Positions 63,394 to 64,000 of a stretch of 64,000 bases of DNA are shown here, one piece after another (within the stretch, counting starts at the first letter, position 1; every line of letters starts with the position of its first letter). The stretch is from Ignavibacteria bacterium (GTDB lineage: Bacteria; Bacteroidota; Ignavibacteria; Kapaibacteriales; UBA961). The notes under the pieces were generated by a model. That model was not told the origin of the DNA, did no database searches, and worked only from the letters and a program-made list of their open reading frames with translations. Location: contig JADJXV010000016.1 in assembly GCA_016720145.1 (NCBI GenBank), positions 46,541 through 110,540 on the forward strand. The letters run 5' to 3'. Made by a program: the position numbers and the translations under genes.

Positions 63394-64000
63394 ATGAAAT
63401 TGTCACTTCCTTGCAGACGTCACTGCTGCAAACCCTTACTCCACAACAAATTCAATACCTGAAGCTCTTGCAGCTTCCGGTTCTCCAGCTCGAACAGCAC
63501 ATCCGTCAGGAGATCGAAGAGAATCCCATGCTTGAGGAATTGGAAGATGAAATTCCAACGATCGAAGATGATGATTTTGAAGGTAATGCGCCGATGACAG
63601 AGGAGCCGCTCAGCCGGATTACCTTTGACGAAGACCGCGGCGGTGGTGGAGGCGGGGACGATGATGGCGGCTATGATGATTATTCCGCAGCCGGTCCGGA
63701 CGAACAATTTGATGAAAACCATCACGACCCGTTTGAGTTCTATGAAATGGCATGGAATGAGTCTGCGCCATCCGACAATCCTCGCAATACTGACGAAGAC
63801 GACGGTGACTTTTTTCAGGTCAAAGACGTGCCTACTTTTGTCGATGACCTGATGACGCAGCTTCGATTCTTGAACCTCAATCGCGAGGAAATGCTGATTG
63901 GTGAATACCTTATCGGGAATATCGATGCTGACGGTTATCTTCGGCGCGACCTTGAGGAAATCACCGGCGAAGTCAATGATGCGATTGGCGAACACAATCT
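63394..64000 (+). CDS. rpoN: RNA polymerase sigma-54 factor (partial, runs off right edge)
   Basis: From the ATG at 63394 ('MKLSL'), then in the next frame 'LQTSLLQTLTPQQIQYLKLL' and 'PVLQLEQHIRQEIEENPMLE', the Gln/Leu-rich region I that contacts the core enzyme and activator. A long acidic region II follows ('ELEDEIPTIEDDDFEG', 'DFEDRGGGGGDDDGGYDD'-like), then the start of region III ('VDDLMTQLRFLNLNREEMLI'). Known to recognise -24/-12 promoters with AAA+ activators; no such promoter was identified here. The first 17 bases are one short of a full codon count, so a base is missing between 63394 and 63411. The C-terminal RpoN box is outside the window. Confidence 0.85.

Noticed and set aside
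63420..63995. Minus-strand frame of about 190 residues opposite rpoN
   Set aside because: It is a mirror of the rpoN coding region; the plus frame has clear sigma-54 homology.

Overview
The window reads as a chromosomal segment of a Bacteroidota/Chlorobi-group bacterium, most likely a Kapabacteria or Ignavibacteria relative. The clues are four secreted proteins with the C-terminal Asn-Pro / 'Gly-x-Y-x-V' sorting domain of the type IX secretion system (T9SS), BatA-type and YceI proteins, a recF-dciA pair, EF-G2, and few Shine-Dalgarno sites. This placement is inference from gene content; no rRNA or tRNA gene was seen.

Layout. 1-5100: YbaK, the ABC-F protein Uup, then a minus-strand module of a HEXXH protein, an XRE/ImmA metallopeptidase and a DUF4411 PIN protein. 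5100-12700: BatA/VWA protein, APC permease, cytochrome c with T9SS tail, CDF cation exporter, peroxiredoxin, broken TlpA-like lipoprotein. 12700-22200: three T9SS or outer-membrane proteins around an 18-unit, 51-bp array of palindromes. 22400-26760: EF-G2, then a hairpin array interrupted by a decayed insertion sequence with perfect 12-bp inverted ends. 26950-39460: a receiver/PAS8/histidine kinase/receiver hybrid kinase and a giant glycosyltransferase-methyltransferase protein of about 2600 residues. 39780-43420: EamA transporter, degenerate tyrosine recombinase, recF, dciA-like gene. 43450-54270: sugar dehydrogenase-like secreted protein, YceI-barrel-YceI group, TlpA-like secreted protein, and an APC permease joined to a STAND-type NTPase. 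54500-61550: gyrA and lon, divergent, separated by about 2 kb of repeats. 61850-64000: small orphan proteins, a DUF3109 protein and the start of rpoN.

Two themes run through the window. First, at least eight genes are interrupted by single-base indels, several in homopolymers and several in compensating pairs; this fits consensus error better than gene decay, and the fragments are annotated separately with the inferred whole gene described. Second, non-coding gaps are crowded with many different families of hairpin or tandem repeats, including a conserved element found ahead of both the peroxiredoxin gene and lon.
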